Below, piece by piece: positions 5,008 to 6,220 of a stretch of DNA of 6,220 nt. The translations under genes and the position numbers were made by a program. How positions within the stretch are numbered: the stretch's first letter is position 1; every line of letters starts with the position of its first letter. The DNA comes from an uncultured Clostridia bacterium (GTDB lineage: Bacteria > Bacillota > Clostridia > Christensenellales > UBA1242). The stretch is taken from contig CAKVNA010000044.1 of assembly GCA_934776915.1 (NCBI GenBank), forward strand, positions 1 through 6,220, read 5' to 3'. A model generated the notes under the pieces. The model did not search any database and was not told the DNA's origin. It saw only the letters and a program-made list of their open reading frames with translations.

Positions 5008-6018
5008 ATGTTAAATAGAGTTGGTGAAAGGACAATCAAATTCAAAACGCCACCAAAAATTATAAGCGGATATGCAATTGTGGGTCCAAAAGAAGGGTTA
5101 AGCCCTGTGTCAAAATATTTTGACTATATATTAAAGAATGATTTGTTTAATGAAAAGACTTATGAAATTGCTGAACGAAAAATGCTTGAACAAGCAATCT
5201 GTGGGGCAACTGACAAGGCTAATATTTTGTCAACGGATATTGATGTGTTACTCAGTGGCGATTTGCTCAATCAAATTATTTCCGCCTCATATTCTGCAAG
5301 ACAAATTCAGACGGCATTTGTTGGAGTGTTTGGAGCATGTTCCACAATGACAGAAAGCCTAGCCCTAGGTGCGTGCCTTGTTGACGGTGGATATTGTGGC
5401 AAGGTTGCATGTGCTACAAGTAGTCATTTCTCTACGGCAGAAAGGCAGTTTAGGTCGCCGCTTGAACTAGGCTGTCAAAGACCACCAACTTCTCAATGGA
5501 CAGTGACTGGTGCTGGGTGTTCCATTTTATCTCGTGATGGCGTTGGGCATAATATTACACTTGCAACATTTGGCAAGGTGGTAGATTTTGGTGTAAATGA
5601 TATGAACAACATGGGAGCCGCCATGGCGCCCGCCGCCGCCGACACATTAAGAGCTTTGTTTAGGGATACAAACACAACCCCAGCAGATTATGACCTTATT
5701 GCAACGGGCGACCTCGGAAAACTGGGCAGTGAGATACTTGTTGACCTTATGGAAAACTATGGATATAAAATGGGTGAAAACTATTGCGATTGCGGACAAC
5801 TTATATTCAGCAACAAGCAACGCAGTTTTATGGGCGGAAGCGGCTGTGGCTGCAGTGCAAGTGTAATGAATTCATATATTTTAAGCAAACTTGACAGTGG
5901 TGATTACAAAAAAGTTATTCTAATGTCCACGGGGGCTCTTATGAGCACAACATCTAGCCAGCAAGGTGAAACAATTCCTGGCATTGCTCATGCGGTGGTT
6001 GTGGAAAAAGGAAAATAA
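5008..6018 (+). CDS. spoVAD: Stage V sporulation protein AD (dipicolinate-binding, thiolase fold)
   Basis: The 336-residue product is close to the usual length of about 338. The sequence is SpoVAD-like from end to end: GYAIVGPKEGLSP near the N-terminus, the thiolase-like nucleophile-elbow region VFGACSTMTES (107-117, Cys 111), SSHFSTAERQFRSPLE (138-153, His 140), the DMNNMGAAMAPAAADT block (198-213), TGDLGKLGSE (233-242), and the glycine/cysteine motif GGSGCGCSA (276-284). SpoVAD is a soluble thiolase-fold protein that binds dipicolinic acid at the spore inner membrane and works with the membrane subunits SpoVAC and SpoVAE. It follows spoVAC after an unusually long 119-bp gap and is tightly followed by spoVAE. 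Ala codons at 5617-5640 are mostly GCC, a local GC peak. Confidence 0.97.
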   Translation: MLNRVGERTIKFKTPPKIISGYAIVGPKEGLSPVSKYFDYILKNDLFNEKTYEIAERKMLEQAICGATDKANILSTDIDVLLSGDLLNQIISASYSARQIQTAFVGVFGACSTMTESLALGACLVDGGYCGKVACATSSHFSTAERQFRSPLELGCQRPPTSQWTVTGAGCSILSRDGVGHNITLATFGKVVDFGVNDMNNMGAAMAPAAADTLRALFRDTNTTPADYDLIATGDLGKLGSEILVDLMENYGYKMGENYCDCGQLIFSNKQRSFMGGSGCGCSASVMNSYILSKLDSGDYKKVILMSTGALMSTTSSQQGETIPGIAHAVVVEKGK

Positions 6019-6029
6019 GGAGAAATAAA

Positions 6030-6220
6030 ATGGATATGTTTTTGAAATATCTTATAGTGTTTGGTGTGGGTGGACTGGTGTGTCTTGTTGCTCAAATTCT
6101 CATAATAAGGACTCGCATGACATCAGCAAGAATATTGGTGCTGTTTGAGCTTATAGGTGTTTTTCTTCAAGCGGTGGGGATATTTGAACCAATTAAAAGC
6201 TTTGCCAATGCGGGCATAAC
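6030..6220 (+). CDS. spoVAE: Stage V sporulation protein AE, N-terminal part (runs off window)
   Basis: ATG 6030 follows the spoVAD stop by 11 bases, and its ribosome binding site AAGGAG (6017-6022) overlaps that stop codon, which implies co-transcription and possibly coupled translation. The 63 visible residues contain two hydrophobic helices (about 4-26 and 34-52) separated by RTRMTSARIL (27-36), then IFEPIKSFANAGI. The order and the TSARILV and EP...FA.AG motifs match the SpoVAE (SpoVAEb) membrane family of about 115-120 residues. It is the third core subunit of the dipicolinate channel in the spore inner membrane. The remainder lies beyond base 6220. Confidence 0.92.
   Translation, partial: MDMFLKYLIVFGVGGLVCLVAQILIIRTRMTSARILVLFELIGVFLQAVGIFEPIKSFANAGI

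Overview
The window reads as a chromosomal piece of an AT-rich, endospore-forming Firmicute, most likely an uncultured gut-type Clostridia. The evidence is the spoVAC-spoVAD-spoVAE cluster, strong GGAGG-type ribosome binding sites, a lipoprotein with a Gram-positive style lipobox, InlB/Flg_new-type surface repeats, and TAA as the stop of all five genes whose 3' end is visible. The taxonomic placement is inference from gene content only.

Layout, left to right. (1) 1-339, + strand: the C-terminal part of glutamate racemase (murI), cut by the window edge. (2) 345-421, - strand: tRNA-Val(CAC) with encoded CCA. It has a candidate promoter at 433-460, and its intrinsic terminator lies inside the last codons of murI. 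(3) 422-582: a short regulatory gap. A near-consensus sigma-A promoter (520-548) faces right, and its -35 box forms one arm of a perfect 7-bp inverted repeat. (4) 583-2240, + strand: a membrane-anchored surface protein with two InlB-type repeats, each apparently split by a large inserted domain. The gene is interrupted at a 13-base G homopolymer (801-813). The first frame stops after 82 codons, while the rest of the protein stays open for about 1.4 kb in the -1 frame. This is the expected layout of a phase-variable contingency locus caught in the OFF state, although a sequence error is possible. (5) 2244-2277: a strong bidirectional terminator between convergent genes. (6) 2276-4291, - strand: an unrecognised 671-residue lipoprotein with a six-cysteine cluster, a cysteine-rich helical region and about 300 residues of Asn/Thr/Tyr/Ser low-complexity sequence that includes tandem repeats. 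(7) 4292-4429: a divergent intergenic region. (8) 4430-6220, + strand: spoVAC, spoVAD and the start of spoVAE, the core of the channel that moves dipicolinic acid into the forespore and releases it on germination.

The spoVA genes form one functional module. The phase-variable-looking surface protein and the Asn-rich lipoprotein are the accessory, poorly described part of the window. Both are predicted to be extracytoplasmic. The lipoprotein is transcribed divergently from spoVA, which makes a spore-related role conceivable but unproven.
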